Positions 40,428 to 49,480 of a stretch of 58,795 nt of DNA are shown in pieces. Origin of the DNA: RGIG5579 sp045602025 (GTDB lineage: Bacteria; Bacillota; Clostridia; Oscillospirales; SIG627). The number at the start of each line of letters is the position of its first letter. The stretch's first letter is position 1. Made by a program: the position numbers and the translations under genes. The stretch lies in assembly GCA_045602025.1 (NCBI GenBank), contig JAZSAT010000019.1, positions 1 through 58,795 on the forward strand, given 5' to 3'. Below the pieces are notes generated by a model that searched no databases, was not told the DNA's origin, and was given only the letters and a program-made list of their open reading frames with translations.

Positions 40428-43400
40428 TTAATTCAATTCTGTATCCCAGCCGTTGATGAAGCGTTCCAGAATACCGAGGTCTTTGTTATTTATAACGCCG
40501 TCGCCGTTTACATCAGCCGAGGTAAGATCGATCTCAACATCCCAGGAATTGATGTAGCGGAGCAGAAGGCCTGTATCTTTGTTATTGACCAGTCCGTCAC
40601 CGTTTACATCACCTGCGAAATAGTCCACTACGGTAACCTTGCCGTCCTGTGTGGCAAAAGAAACATTTTTAAAATCAAAGTCATACACATTTTCCCCGTC
40701 GTAAGAAAGGGTAATGGCCGTGTCGCCCAGGGGCGCATCCTCTTTGACCTTAAAGGTCAGGATGGCAATGTCTCCGTTTGCGGAGTTGTTGGGATTCAAG
40801 GTGTCATACCAGTTTACTGCAAGCGGGTTGTTTGTAATCGGTCCAAAGTCAGTCGCGTCGAAAATGCCGCCCTCCACACTGACCAGCTTTAAGATATTTG
40901 CATCATATCCAATATCTACCTTCAAGGAAACAATACCGGGGTTATTTTTCAAGGAGAGCACTACCTTTACCGTATCTCCTTTTTTGCCCTTTACGGCATT
41001 CAGATAGAAGGTAGGTGCGTTTTCCGCTACCACCTGGCGGACAAAGCCGCAGGCATTACAGGTAGTATCAAAGTCGTTGTCGTACACATGGTTTCCGGTG
41101 GCGGGAACGGTAGTGTTTTCACTTCTGATCTTATGGCAGATCTTGCATTCCTCATGCTTTTTACCGGCTTTGCTGCAAGTGGCATCCGTATCAATAAACC
41201 ATGCATAGCTATGGGTAATCTCGCGGGTTGCACTGCATTCGTTACAGGTGGTATCGCAGGCATTGTCGTAAATATGAATAGCCTCTCTCTCCTCACCGCA
41301 AGTGTTGCAGCTTGTATCCAGATGATCATCATATACATGCTCGCCGGTAGCGGGAATAACGGTATTTGCATTTCTCACTTTGTGGCACATTTTGCATTCT
41401 TCATGCTTTTTGCCTGCTGAGCCGCAGGTAGCCTCCTCATCTACGACCCACTCGTATACATGGGAAACCTCACGCAGGGCACCGCACTCATTGCAGCTTG
41501 CATCGTAAGCGTGATCGTATTTGTGGTTTGAAGGAATGCGGATGGCATCGCAATTGCTGCAGGTAGCATCGCACATGGAATCTATATAGTGCCGGGTAGC
41601 GGCGGTAAGATAGCTGTTATTGGTACCGATGGAAAGATTTCCCCAGCTTTCCTCGGTTCCCTCATACCAAACCTCATCAAGAACGCTGCAGCTAGAGAAG
41701 GCATAAGAGCCGATCGTTGTTACATTGTCTCCAATAGTAGCATCATGAAGAGCACTGCATCCGTAGAAGGTACGCTCACCGATGCTCTTTACACTGTCTC
41801 CCACGGTGACCTTTTTTAAGGATGTACAGTTTTGGAAGGCGTAATTACCGATCGCCATAATATTGTTGCCGGAGGCATTTTCCTCTTTACCGATGGTAAC
41901 TTCAAGAAGAGAGGTGCAGCCAGAGAAGGCGGAAGCGCCAATACTTGTAACACAACTTGGAACTGTAATGCTTTTCAGTGAGGTACAATAACGGAAGGCA
42001 TAATCGCCAAGAGTGGTTGCGCTGTTTCCTATGGTAATGTCTGCAAGGGAATCGCAATGTTCAAATGCAGAAACACCGATGGTCTTTACACCATCACCAA
42101 TGATAATTTTTACAAGAGCATCGCAATCATAGAAGGCACACTCACCGATGCTCGTTACACTATTTGGAATGGTAACGGCAGTGAGAAAATCACAGCTGTA
42201 AAAAGCACGATCGCCGATCGTTGTTACACTGTTTCCGATGGCAACATCGGAAAGTCTACAGCAATAAAAGGCGTAATTACCAATAGCAGTTACATTATCA
42301 CCAATAGTAGCATCGGAAAGCGCACTGCAGCTATCAAAAGCATAATCACCAATGCTTGTAACACTGTCGGGAATGGTAACAGAGGTAATAGAACTGCAAT
42401 TGAAGAAGGCTCTTGCTGCAATGTAGGTTACTCCATCCGGGATCACAAGATCAGTAACCTCTTTGCCATTCAGGTAAAGCTTTGCTTTGTAGTACAGAGG
42501 GTTGGAGGAATGACCAGCATCAACCCCATAATGAGTGCTATAATTAAAAGAAATTTTGCACCAAGCAGCAAGGTCTGTAATATACACATTGGCGAGATCT
42601 ATGCAGTTCAAAAAAGCCCAACGGCCAATACTTGTTACATTCTTTCCGATGACAACATCGGCAAGAGAAGTACATCCATAAAAAACGAATTCACCAATAT
42701 TCTTTACACTGTCACCCACGGTGGCCTTTTTCAAGGCTGTACAGTCTTGAAAGGCATATTCATCAATCGCCATAATATTGTTGCCGGAGGCATTTTCCTC
42801 TTTACCGATGGTAACTTCAAGAAGAGAGGTACAGCCATAGAAGGCATACTCGCCAATACTTGTAACACAACTTGGAACTGTAATACTTTTCAGGGAGGTG
42901 CAACCGGAGAAGGCAGACTGGCCAATGGTATCGGCATTTGTGATCACAACTTCCTTTAGAGAGGCGGGAACATAGCTTGCATGATTAGAATAGGAGGAAG
43001 CACCGAAAATATAACCAAAGTGGGTATTGGTGGAGCCTTTCCGGAGCCATCCCACAAAAGGCAATGTTATTTTCTTAAGAGAATTGCAGCCGTAGAAGGA
43101 GTAAGCGCCGATTGCAGTAACCGTATCTTCAATGACGACCTCGGTGATGTTTTTTCCCCAAGGAGCAGGAGAATCGCTTGAATAACTTGCCATGCTGCCA
43201 TCACCCGAAATGGTAAGCTTTGTACCGGAAAGAACCCAGGTACAGCCCCCTGTGGTGCCGGAAAGGATCTTTGGTATACGGGTAAAGCCGCATTCGTTGC
43301 AATCTGCGTCGTACTCACTGTCGTATACATGGCTTGCGGGGGTACGGGTAGCGCCGCAGCTGTTGCATGTATCATCGCAGGCATTGTCATAAAAATGCTC

Positions 43401-44180
43401 TATTGCTTCCCGAACCTCTCCGCAATATTTGCACTCGGTATACAAGCAGCCCTCGTAAGTATGGAGTTTGTCCTTGGCGGGATTTTCCACACAGGCATTG
43501 CAGTACCAAGTAGCAAGGCTTACAGGAGAATTATCGGTTTTTATGGTAATTTTTTCCTTTTGCTCTGCGCTTGCCTCATACCACACGGTCGTGATACCGG
43601 TACAGCCGCGGAAGGCGTCGGAGCCGATGGTGGAAATGTTTTTGGAAAGAACGATCGAAGAAAGCCTTGCGCAATCTCTGAAGGCAGCATAATTAATGGA
43701 TTTTACACTCATACCCAAGGTAAGGTCCTTGAGACTTTTGCAGCCGCGGAAGGCTTCATTTCCGATCGTGGTCACACTATCGCTGATCACAACCGTCTCA
43801 AGGGCGGTGCAGTCCTTAAATGCACAAGCACCAACACTTGTTACACCGTCTTCGATCATGACCTTGGTAATGTCCTTCCCCCATTCGGGAAGCAGATCCG
43901 AAGAATAGGCACCCATTGCACCGGAGCCTGAAATGGTGAGCACGGTACCGTTAAGAGTCCAGGTGCAGTCGCCTGTAATACCCTGGGATGCAGGAACCTC
44001 GGGCACAGTAGAGTCGGAAACAGCTACACTGTTCTGTAAGGCTTCGGTACCTGCTTCCCGGCTGTCGTTTGACGATTCATTCGCCAAAACAGGCAGTTCG
44101 AAGGGAACCCCTGCCAAGGGCGAGAAGACAAAGAGGACGGCCATAAAAAGGGCGGTTAATTTCTTTAAAGCGCGTTTCAT
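40428..44180 (-). CDS. Large surface protein: BspA leucine-rich repeats, cysteine repeats, cohesin and dockerin
   Basis: 1250 residues from the ATG at 44180 (TTGGAGG site). Order: signal peptide (1-35); short BspA/LRR_5 block (about 68-225, recurring SVTSIG.YAF.GC); cysteine-pair repeats (about 225-305, CKYCGEVREA, CNECGFTRIP); long BspA block (about 310-840); second cysteine-repeat block (about 860-1050) with HVYD.....TCN.CG and HEECK.CHK motifs; cohesin domain (about 1057-1187); type I dockerin with two loops DVNGDGLVNNKD and DVNGDGVINNKD (about 1187-1250). BspA repeats bind host or matrix proteins in known cases. Having both cohesin and dockerin would let it form chains or dock on the membrane-anchored cohesin protein at 5531-6688 (inference). 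Confidence 0.85.
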   Translation of the reverse strand: MKRALKKLTALFMAVLFVFSPLAGVPFELPVLANESSNDSREAGTEALQNSVAVSDSTVPEVPASQGITGDCTWTLNGTVLTISGSGAMGAYSSDLLPEWGKDITKVMIEDGVTSVGACAFKDCTALETVVISDSVTTIGNEAFRGCKSLKDLTLGMSVKSINYAAFRDCARLSSIVLSKNISTIGSDAFRGCTGITTVWYEASAEQKEKITIKTDNSPVSLATWYCNACVENPAKDKLHTYEGCLYTECKYCGEVREAIEHFYDNACDDTCNSCGATRTPASHVYDSEYDADCNECGFTRIPKILSGTTGGCTWVLSGTKLTISGDGSMASYSSDSPAPWGKNITEVVIEDTVTAIGAYSFYGCNSLKKITLPFVGWLRKGSTNTHFGYIFGASSYSNHASYVPASLKEVVITNADTIGQSAFSGCTSLKSITVPSCVTSIGEYAFYGCTSLLEVTIGKEENASGNNIMAIDEYAFQDCTALKKATVGDSVKNIGEFVFYGCTSLADVVIGKNVTSIGRWAFLNCIDLANVYITDLAAWCKISFNYSTHYGVDAGHSSNPLYYKAKLYLNGKEVTDLVIPDGVTYIAARAFFNCSSITSVTIPDSVTSIGDYAFDSCSALSDATIGDNVTAIGNYAFYCCRLSDVAIGNSVTTIGDRAFYSCDFLTAVTIPNSVTSIGECAFYDCDALVKIIIGDGVKTIGVSAFEHCDSLADITIGNSATTLGDYAFRYCTSLKSITVPSCVTSIGASAFSGCTSLLEVTIGKEENASGNNIMAIGNYAFQNCTSLKKVTVGDSVKSIGERTFYGCSALHDATIGDNVTTIGSYAFSSCSVLDEVWYEGTEESWGNLSIGTNNSYLTAATRHYIDSMCDATCSNCDAIRIPSNHKYDHAYDASCNECGALREVSHVYEWVVDEEATCGSAGKKHEECKMCHKVRNANTVIPATGEHVYDDHLDTSCNTCGEEREAIHIYDNACDTTCNECSATREITHSYAWFIDTDATCSKAGKKHEECKICHKIRSENTTVPATGNHVYDNDFDTTCNACGFVRQVVAENAPTFYLNAVKGKKGDTVKVVLSLKNNPGIVSLKVDIGYDANILKLVSVEGGIFDATDFGPITNNPLAVNWYDTLNPNNSANGDIAILTFKVKEDAPLGDTAITLSYDGENVYDFDFKNVSFATQDGKVTVVDYFAGDVNGDGLVNNKDTGLLLRYINSWDVEIDLTSADVNGDGVINNKDLGILERFINGWDTELN

Positions 44181-44230
44181 ACAAACCTCCAAAAAATTAA
44201 AATGCAAAAGAGCTGCTTTTAATAAGTTTT

Positions 44231-44259
44231 ATTCTATCACGAGAATAAAAAAATTGCAA
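44231..44259 (-). promoter_or_regulatory. Promoter of the large surface-protein gene
   Basis: -35 TTGCAA (44254-44259) and -10 TAGAAT (44231-44236) on the minus strand, 17-base spacer. Confidence 0.62.
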
Positions 44260-44338
44260 GGAAAGGAAGGGAAAGGTGGAAAAAAGGAGGCAGTATTTTT
44301 TACAAAAAGTAAACTTTTTTGAATGAGGGAGAAAATGC

Positions 44339-44367
44339 TTGCAAAAATAATCTAATAATGGTAGAAT
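44339..44367 (+). promoter_or_regulatory. Promoter of the HTH-serine dehydratase gene
   Basis: TTGCAA (44339-44344) and TAGAAT (44362-44367), 17-base spacer; start codon about 28 bases after the -10. Confidence 0.65.
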
Positions 44368-44395
44368 TTTTACAGTAAAATGTTGGAGGTTTTCC

Positions 44396-45823
44396 TTGGA
44401 TTTTTCAGAAAAGATTCGGTTTTTGAGAAAAAAGAATAAGCTTTCCCAGGCAGAGCTTGGAAAAAAGGTTGGTGTTTCCAACCGTGCCGTTTCCAAATGG
44501 GAGACGGGAGAGAGCTTTCCTTCTACCGACACACTTCTTTCCATTGCCACGGTATTCGGTGTTACCCTGGACTTCTTTTTAAAAAACGATGAAAAGGAAG
44601 TGCGGAAAAAAGAGGTGGAGCCGGGAATGGAATCCCTTCGGGAGCTTTACAAGATCGGCCGAGGGCCATCCAGCTCTCATACCATGGGGCCTTCCAAGGC
44701 GGCGATGCTGTTTCGTGAGCGTTTTCCCGATGCTACCCTTTACAAAGCGGTCCTTTGCGGCTCTCTTGCCAAAACGGGAAAGGGGCACCGCACGGACTAC
44801 TGCATCCGCGAGGCCTTTTATCCTGTGGAGACCCAGATCGAATTTGATATCAAGACCATGGAGCTGTATCACCCGAACACCTTAAAGCTATCTGCCTTCC
44901 GTCACGGCAAGCGCATTGGCTTTTGGGAGGCGTACAGTGTGGGCGGCGGCAGTATCGTCATTAAGGGCGAGCCTGTATATAAGCCCGAACGGATCTACCC
45001 TCATAACTCCTTTGCACAGATCTCGGAGTACTGCAGGACCCATTCCATCCGTCTTTGGCAATATGTGGAACGCTTTGAGGGGAAAGAGATCTGGGAATAT
45101 TTGCGCACCATCTGGCACCAGATGCTCTCCTCCATGCAGGAGGGATTGAATGCGCAGGGAGAATTGTTTGGCGGACTTGGGGTGCAAAGAAAAGCAAAGT
45201 ATCTTTTCAACCAAAGGCACATTGACGAAAACGCCGAAACAAGAGAGAACAGGCTTGTTTGCTCCTATGCCTTTGCGGTGAGCGAGCAAAATGCCGCTTG
45301 CGGCACCATTGTGACTGCGCCTACCTGCGGCTCTTGCGGAATTTTGCCTTCTGTATTAAAATATGTCAGTGACAAGCGCGGGTTTGATGAGGTACAGATC
45401 CTTCGAGCCCTTGCTACAGCGGGACTGATGGGAAATCTCATTAAGACCAATGCCTCCATCAGCGGTGCGGAGTGCGGCTGTCAGGCTGAGGTTGGCAGTG
45501 CCTGTGCCATGGCCTCTGCGGGGCTTGGTGAAATTTATGAAATGACCTTAGACCAGATCGAATATGCGGCGGAGGTTGCACTTGAGCATCACTTAGGGCT
45601 TACCTGCGATCCCATCCGCGGACTTGTGCAGATCCCCTGTATCGAACGGAACGCCGTTGCGGCCATGCGTGCCATCAATGCGGTCAATCTTGCAAACTTT
45701 TTGACCGATTCCCGAAAGATCTCTTTTGATACGGTGGTAAAAACTATGTACGAAACAGGAAGAGACCTGTCTCACCGTTACCGCGAGACCAGCGAAGGCG
45801 GTCTTGCAAAACTTTATGTATAA
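44396..45823 (+). CDS. XRE DNA-binding domain fused to L-serine dehydratase
   Basis: 475 residues, starting at TTG 44396 after TTGGAGG. Residues 1-62 are a Cro/CI-type HTH (LRKKNKLSQAELGKKVGVSN, RAVSKWETGESFPSTDTLLS). Residues about 78-475 are a complete single-chain iron-sulfur L-serine ammonia-lyase: the beta domain starts ELYKIGRGPSSSHTMGPSKA, and the alpha domain has TAPTCGSCGILP, GAECGCQAEVGSACAM and CDPIRGLVQIPCIERNA, keeping the cluster cysteines. The enzyme converts serine to pyruvate and ammonia. The fusion suggests a serine- or redox-sensing regulator that is also an enzyme (inference). The frame is continuous, with no sign of sequencing error at the junction. A lipoprotein gene follows 11 bases later. 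Confidence 0.88.
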   Translation: MDFSEKIRFLRKKNKLSQAELGKKVGVSNRAVSKWETGESFPSTDTLLSIATVFGVTLDFFLKNDEKEVRKKEVEPGMESLRELYKIGRGPSSSHTMGPSKAAMLFRERFPDATLYKAVLCGSLAKTGKGHRTDYCIREAFYPVETQIEFDIKTMELYHPNTLKLSAFRHGKRIGFWEAYSVGGGSIVIKGEPVYKPERIYPHNSFAQISEYCRTHSIRLWQYVERFEGKEIWEYLRTIWHQMLSSMQEGLNAQGELFGGLGVQRKAKYLFNQRHIDENAETRENRLVCSYAFAVSEQNAACGTIVTAPTCGSCGILPSVLKYVSDKRGFDEVQILRALATAGLMGNLIKTNASISGAECGCQAEVGSACAMASAGLGEIYEMTLDQIEYAAEVALEHHLGLTCDPIRGLVQIPCIERNAVAAMRAINAVNLANFLTDSRKISFDTVVKTMYETGRDLSHRYRETSEGGLAKLYV

Positions 45824-45834
45824 AGGAGTAAAGA

Positions 45835-47271
45835 ATGAAACGCTTTCTTGCTTTTATCATTGCAGTGACGATGCTTGTTTTGCTTGTATCCTGTTCTACG
45901 GGAGAGGGAGGCAAAAAAAAGGAAGAGGAAGGAAAACAGGACCTTTCTCAAATGAGTGCCCAGGAGCTTTATGACTATGGCACGGAAAAGAACAAGGCTC
46001 TTTCCAGTGCCCAATATGTAACCAAGGTCATCGGTCCCGAGGGAGAATTTTACGAGATCGAATCGGTAAGGATCCGCTCGGGGTATGACGGATATTCCTA
46101 TTCCCGCAGCGGAAACGGATATATTTGCTTCCTTGACGGGGAAGCCTATGTTGAAAACAAAAACGGCAAGTTCACCTCTTCTGCCACCACGCGCATTTTT
46201 GAGGAGTATCTTGCAGCTTATGTGTTCCCCCTTTACGGATTTGATGTAGAAGATCTGGAAAACCTTACCCGCAAGGAAAACAAGGTTTCTTATGAACTGA
46301 AGAACAAAGAGATTTTGTCTCTTTATAAAAATGTTCCTCTTGAGGGAGAGATCGCGCCTTTAGCCTTGACGGGAGATGCGTTCTTTTCCGAGGAGGGGAT
46401 CCTTCTTTCGGAAAAGCTCTCTCTTGTGACAAAAAGCGGTGAAGAGGAAAAAATCTTCCTTCTGGAAAGCACCCTTTCGGAATACCGTTCGGACACCATC
46501 GCGATCCAGATGCCCCAAAAGGGCGCATTTGAAGCCATTCAGGATATTCGGATCCCCGAAGAGATCCTTGGGGCAGAAGAAAGTCTTTTAACAAAGGAAA
46601 TTTTCCACACCGCCGTGGTATCCTCCGGCACCGTAAGCTTCGGAGAGAAAAAGTATGCGCTGAATCAGGATGCTGAGATCTATCAGATCACATCCGAGGG
46701 GGCGGTATCCTCTTACGCTTCCACCCAGACCTTAAAGCAGTTTGACGGAAAGCCCGAAGAGAGCCTTTTTGAACAGGTGCTGACCGAAAAGGGAACCCGA
46801 ACCGAAAATGTATACGATACGATCAGCGGAGAAAAGCTTTCGGAAAAAGTAACGGAAGAGCAAAATGCTTCCCACCGTGAGGAAATTGAGAAGAAGCTTC
46901 TTTCTCCCGCAGACCTGAAAAATATTGTGAAAGAAAAGACCTCTTCCGGTCAAAGCTACCGTTTTGAACTGACGGCAGATGCAGTAGAGAGAATTTTAAA
47001 GGAGCTTTTAGCTTCTCTTGAGGCAGGCGGTCTTCCTGCTGCAACCTATCAGATGACAGAGGCTGCGGGAACCATGTCTGTCGATCAGAAAAGCGGTATT
47101 CTTTCCTCTTTGACCTATTCGGTCAGCGGAACATGCATAAAAGACGGCGAGGAGGGTGTTTTCTCTGCGCGCTTCTCCGTTTTTACCGATCCCAAGGAAA
47201 ATGTTCAGATCCCCGGTCTTCAAACTCCCACACCGATCACTCCTGATATGGCAGAGGGCGGCGTTGACTGA
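45835..47271 (+). CDS. Uncharacterised lipoprotein
   Basis: 478 residues with a type II signal peptide (lipobox LLVSCS near residue 20), so it is predicted to be lipid-anchored outside the membrane. A short Lys/Glu-rich linker is followed by a beta-rich region with alternating strands and acidic turns (ESVRIRSGYDGYSYSRSGN, AIQMPQKGAFEAIQDIRIPE), then a helical section and a second beta-rich part. This resembles DUF-type lipoproteins related to LppX/LolA-like cups, but I cannot assign a family. It follows the serine dehydratase by 11 bases and precedes another membrane-anchored protein of similar style. Confidence 0.7.
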   Translation: MKRFLAFIIAVTMLVLLVSCSTGEGGKKKEEEGKQDLSQMSAQELYDYGTEKNKALSSAQYVTKVIGPEGEFYEIESVRIRSGYDGYSYSRSGNGYICFLDGEAYVENKNGKFTSSATTRIFEEYLAAYVFPLYGFDVEDLENLTRKENKVSYELKNKEILSLYKNVPLEGEIAPLALTGDAFFSEEGILLSEKLSLVTKSGEEEKIFLLESTLSEYRSDTIAIQMPQKGAFEAIQDIRIPEEILGAEESLLTKEIFHTAVVSSGTVSFGEKKYALNQDAEIYQITSEGAVSSYASTQTLKQFDGKPEESLFEQVLTEKGTRTENVYDTISGEKLSEKVTEEQNASHREEIEKKLLSPADLKNIVKEKTSSGQSYRFELTADAVERILKELLASLEAGGLPAATYQMTEAAGTMSVDQKSGILSSLTYSVSGTCIKDGEEGVFSARFSVFTDPKENVQIPGLQTPTPITPDMAEGGVD

Positions 47272-47321
47272 GCTTTATAAAAAAACAGATATCATATGGC
47301 AGAAAAAGAAAGGAGGGCAAT

Positions 47322-48719
47322 ATGGATCAAGTCAATGAAAAAATAAAAAGAGAAAAGATCCGCGGCGGCATGTTTTTTGCGGTTCTGTCTCTTGTGCTTC
47401 TTTTTATAACGGTCATCGGCTTTTTCATAAACCTTTCCCCGAAAAATTCTCTTTCCCGCGCCATTGAAAATACGAAGGAGGATCTTTTTGGAGGGGAAGA
47501 TGTTCTCTTTTTTGTAAAGGACGCCTTCTTATCGGGCAGCATTTCGCTGACGGGAGAGGATGAAACGATCGTCCATGTGGGCGCGTTTCCGAAAGGCGCA
47601 GATCTTCTGTTCCAAAGCGGAAAAAAGAAAACCGAATTTTCTGTTTCCGGATCGGAGCTTTCCATGACACATCCCGGATCAAAAAAGATCTATCAGGCCT
47701 CGGTACAGGATGCGGCTGTAATGATTTCCGACAGTGCTTTTTCCGATGCGGGAATCTCGGAGGAATACCTTCTTTTGCTTCGTATCTATTTTGCACTGAC
47801 CGAAAACGGAACAGATTTTCTGCCTGTTTTATCAGATGCGCTTGCATCTGCTTGGGATGCTGCTTCCCCCTCCCTTACGGTGAAAAATACCGAGGAGGGA
47901 CAGGAAAATACCTACCAGCTTTCTCCGGAAGGACTGATGCTCTTCTTTTCTCAGATTTCTGAGGAAGGAAAAAAAGAAGAGGTAAAGAAGGCTTTATCCT
48001 CTGTACTGGATCTTACGCTGGCTCTTTCTGATACGAAGACGGATGCGGCAAAAAAAGAAGCGGCACTTTCCTTCCTTACAGGAAGCGGTGAAGGCTTTGA
48101 CGCCTTCTGTAAGAAAACAAGCGATGAGAACGGTGCTTCGGCTTTGACGGTGCTCACCCGCAAAAATCGGGTAAGAAAGGTGACCCTTTCTGTTTCCGGT
48201 GCCGATCTTACATTAAACGGCACGATTACCTTTGGAGAAAATTTGAAAAAAGACGGTGCGGTATCTGCAGTCTTTTCCGTTGCCGAAGGAGAAGCAAAAA
48301 CCTTTTCTCTGAAATTTTCCCACAAGATCAGTGAGGATTCCGATTCGGCCTTGATCCGCACCTGGAAGTGGAGCCTTTCGGATCCCAAGGGCTATCTTCT
48401 TTCCGACAGAGAAGCCTCTGACGGCGAGATCACCTTCTCCTGGGGAAAGAGAAAGGGAGATCTGGGATTGAGGCTTTCTCTTGGCGATGAAAAGATCAAC
48501 TTCCGCGGTGCTGTGGGTGACTACAAAAGAGGAAAAGAGATCACCTGTACCTTAAAGCGGATGGAGCTTGAAAACAAAAATGTTTTGACGGATCCTATGA
48601 CGGTAAAAATTTCAAAAGACGGAAAGCTTCCTGCCTTTAAAAAGGGGGAAAAGGAGCTTTTTCCCCAAGGGGAAGAGCGTGCCGCTCTTGCTGAAATTTT
48701 AAAAAAATTCCCCTATTAG
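47322..48719 (+). CDS. Uncharacterised membrane-anchored exported protein
   Basis: 465 residues from ATG 47322 (AAAGGAGGGC site). A cytoplasmic Lys-rich start, one membrane helix (about 18-38) and a large outside domain rich in Ser, Lys, Glu and beta strands. It has no cysteine cluster and no recognisable catalytic motif. Its overall look matches the preceding lipoprotein (long beta-rich extracytoplasmic domain with repeated E/K-rich turns), so the two may work together at the envelope. It is followed by a DUF308-type membrane protein 19 bases later. Function unknown. Confidence 0.65.
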   Translation: MDQVNEKIKREKIRGGMFFAVLSLVLLFITVIGFFINLSPKNSLSRAIENTKEDLFGGEDVLFFVKDAFLSGSISLTGEDETIVHVGAFPKGADLLFQSGKKKTEFSVSGSELSMTHPGSKKIYQASVQDAAVMISDSAFSDAGISEEYLLLLRIYFALTENGTDFLPVLSDALASAWDAASPSLTVKNTEEGQENTYQLSPEGLMLFFSQISEEGKKEEVKKALSSVLDLTLALSDTKTDAAKKEAALSFLTGSGEGFDAFCKKTSDENGASALTVLTRKNRVRKVTLSVSGADLTLNGTITFGENLKKDGAVSAVFSVAEGEAKTFSLKFSHKISEDSDSALIRTWKWSLSDPKGYLLSDREASDGEITFSWGKRKGDLGLRLSLGDEKINFRGAVGDYKRGKEITCTLKRMELENKNVLTDPMTVKISKDGKLPAFKKGEKELFPQGEERAALAEILKKFPY

Positions 48720-48738
48720 GCTGAAAAAGGAGTAAACA

Positions 48739-49344
48739 ATGAAAGATTTTTTTAAAGCATTGAAAAAAGGAATGCTTCTCGGAGGCGTCTTCTCGGTGGT
48801 TTTAGGTCTTGTTTTGATCCTATTCCCCGGAATTGTGGAAAATTCCCTTCGCTTTCTTTTGGGTGGAGGACTGTTTTTGTTCGGACTTCTTGAGGTAGTT
48901 TTTGTTTTTGCAAAGCCAAACGGTCTTCTTTCCGTAGGCAGAATGATCCCCGGGATTCTGTCCTTAGCGGTGGGGCTTGTGTTCCTGTTCCGTTTTGATA
49001 CTTTTGTTAGTCTTTTCTGGATCCTTGTGGGTCTTGCCCTTTTGGTGGACGGTGTGTATAAATTGCAGTACGCTTTCGAGCTGAAAGCAGCTTTGGTGAA
49101 GAATTGGTACATTAATCTCCTTCTCGCACTTTTGACTCTTATTTTTGCATCGATTCTGATGATCCAGCCTTTTGATGTGCAGACCTCTATGACCTATCTA
49201 TGCGGCGCGCTTCTTCTGGCGAACGGTGCTTTTGATCTGATTTGTACCACCGTAATGGCCTCTTACGGAAAAGTGTTGAAAAACACATCGGTAACCGTTA
49301 TTTACGATTCCGATGAAAAGGAAGAGGATATTATAGAACAATAA
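48739..49344 (+). CDS. DUF308/HdeD-like membrane protein
   Basis: 201 residues with six predicted membrane helices in three pairs (GGVFSVVLGLVLILFPGIVE, FLLGGGLFLFGLLEVVFVFA, LSLAVGLVFLF, FWILVGLALLVDGVYKL). That arrangement, with repeated GxxLxxxGxxxL and internal LFxG motifs, is typical of the DUF308/HdeD family. HdeD has been linked to acid resistance in enterobacteria; in Bacillota the role is unknown. It is the last gene of the unit beginning at the serine dehydratase or lipoprotein. The C-terminal tail is short and acidic. Confidence 0.8.
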   Translation: MKDFFKALKKGMLLGGVFSVVLGLVLILFPGIVENSLRFLLGGGLFLFGLLEVVFVFAKPNGLLSVGRMIPGILSLAVGLVFLFRFDTFVSLFWILVGLALLVDGVYKLQYAFELKAALVKNWYINLLLALLTLIFASILMIQPFDVQTSMTYLCGALLLANGAFDLICTTVMASYGKVLKNTSVTVIYDSDEKEEDIIEQ

Positions 49345-49410
49345 GCTTTTTTTAGGCAAGTAGCACAAAAAGAAAAGAGAATTTTCGGCAAAAGAATTAA
49401 AAGAATAAAG

Positions 49411-49439
49411 TTGAAAATAGGGAAGTTTTCCCTTATAAT
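49411..49439 (+). promoter_or_regulatory. Promoter with a palindromic spacer
   Basis: TTGAAA (49411-49416) and perfect TATAAT (49434-49439), 17-base spacer. The spacer contains AGGGAA GTT TTCCCT, an inverted repeat that could be an operator. Confidence 0.72.
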
Positions 49440-49480
49440 ATTGATGGTTAGGTAGAAACCTATATTTTAAGGAGGAAATT

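Noticed and set aside
42000..43900. Direct DNA repeats as a CRISPR or satellite
   Set aside because: They are in frame with the BspA leucine-rich repeats of the surface protein and vary at synonymous positions.
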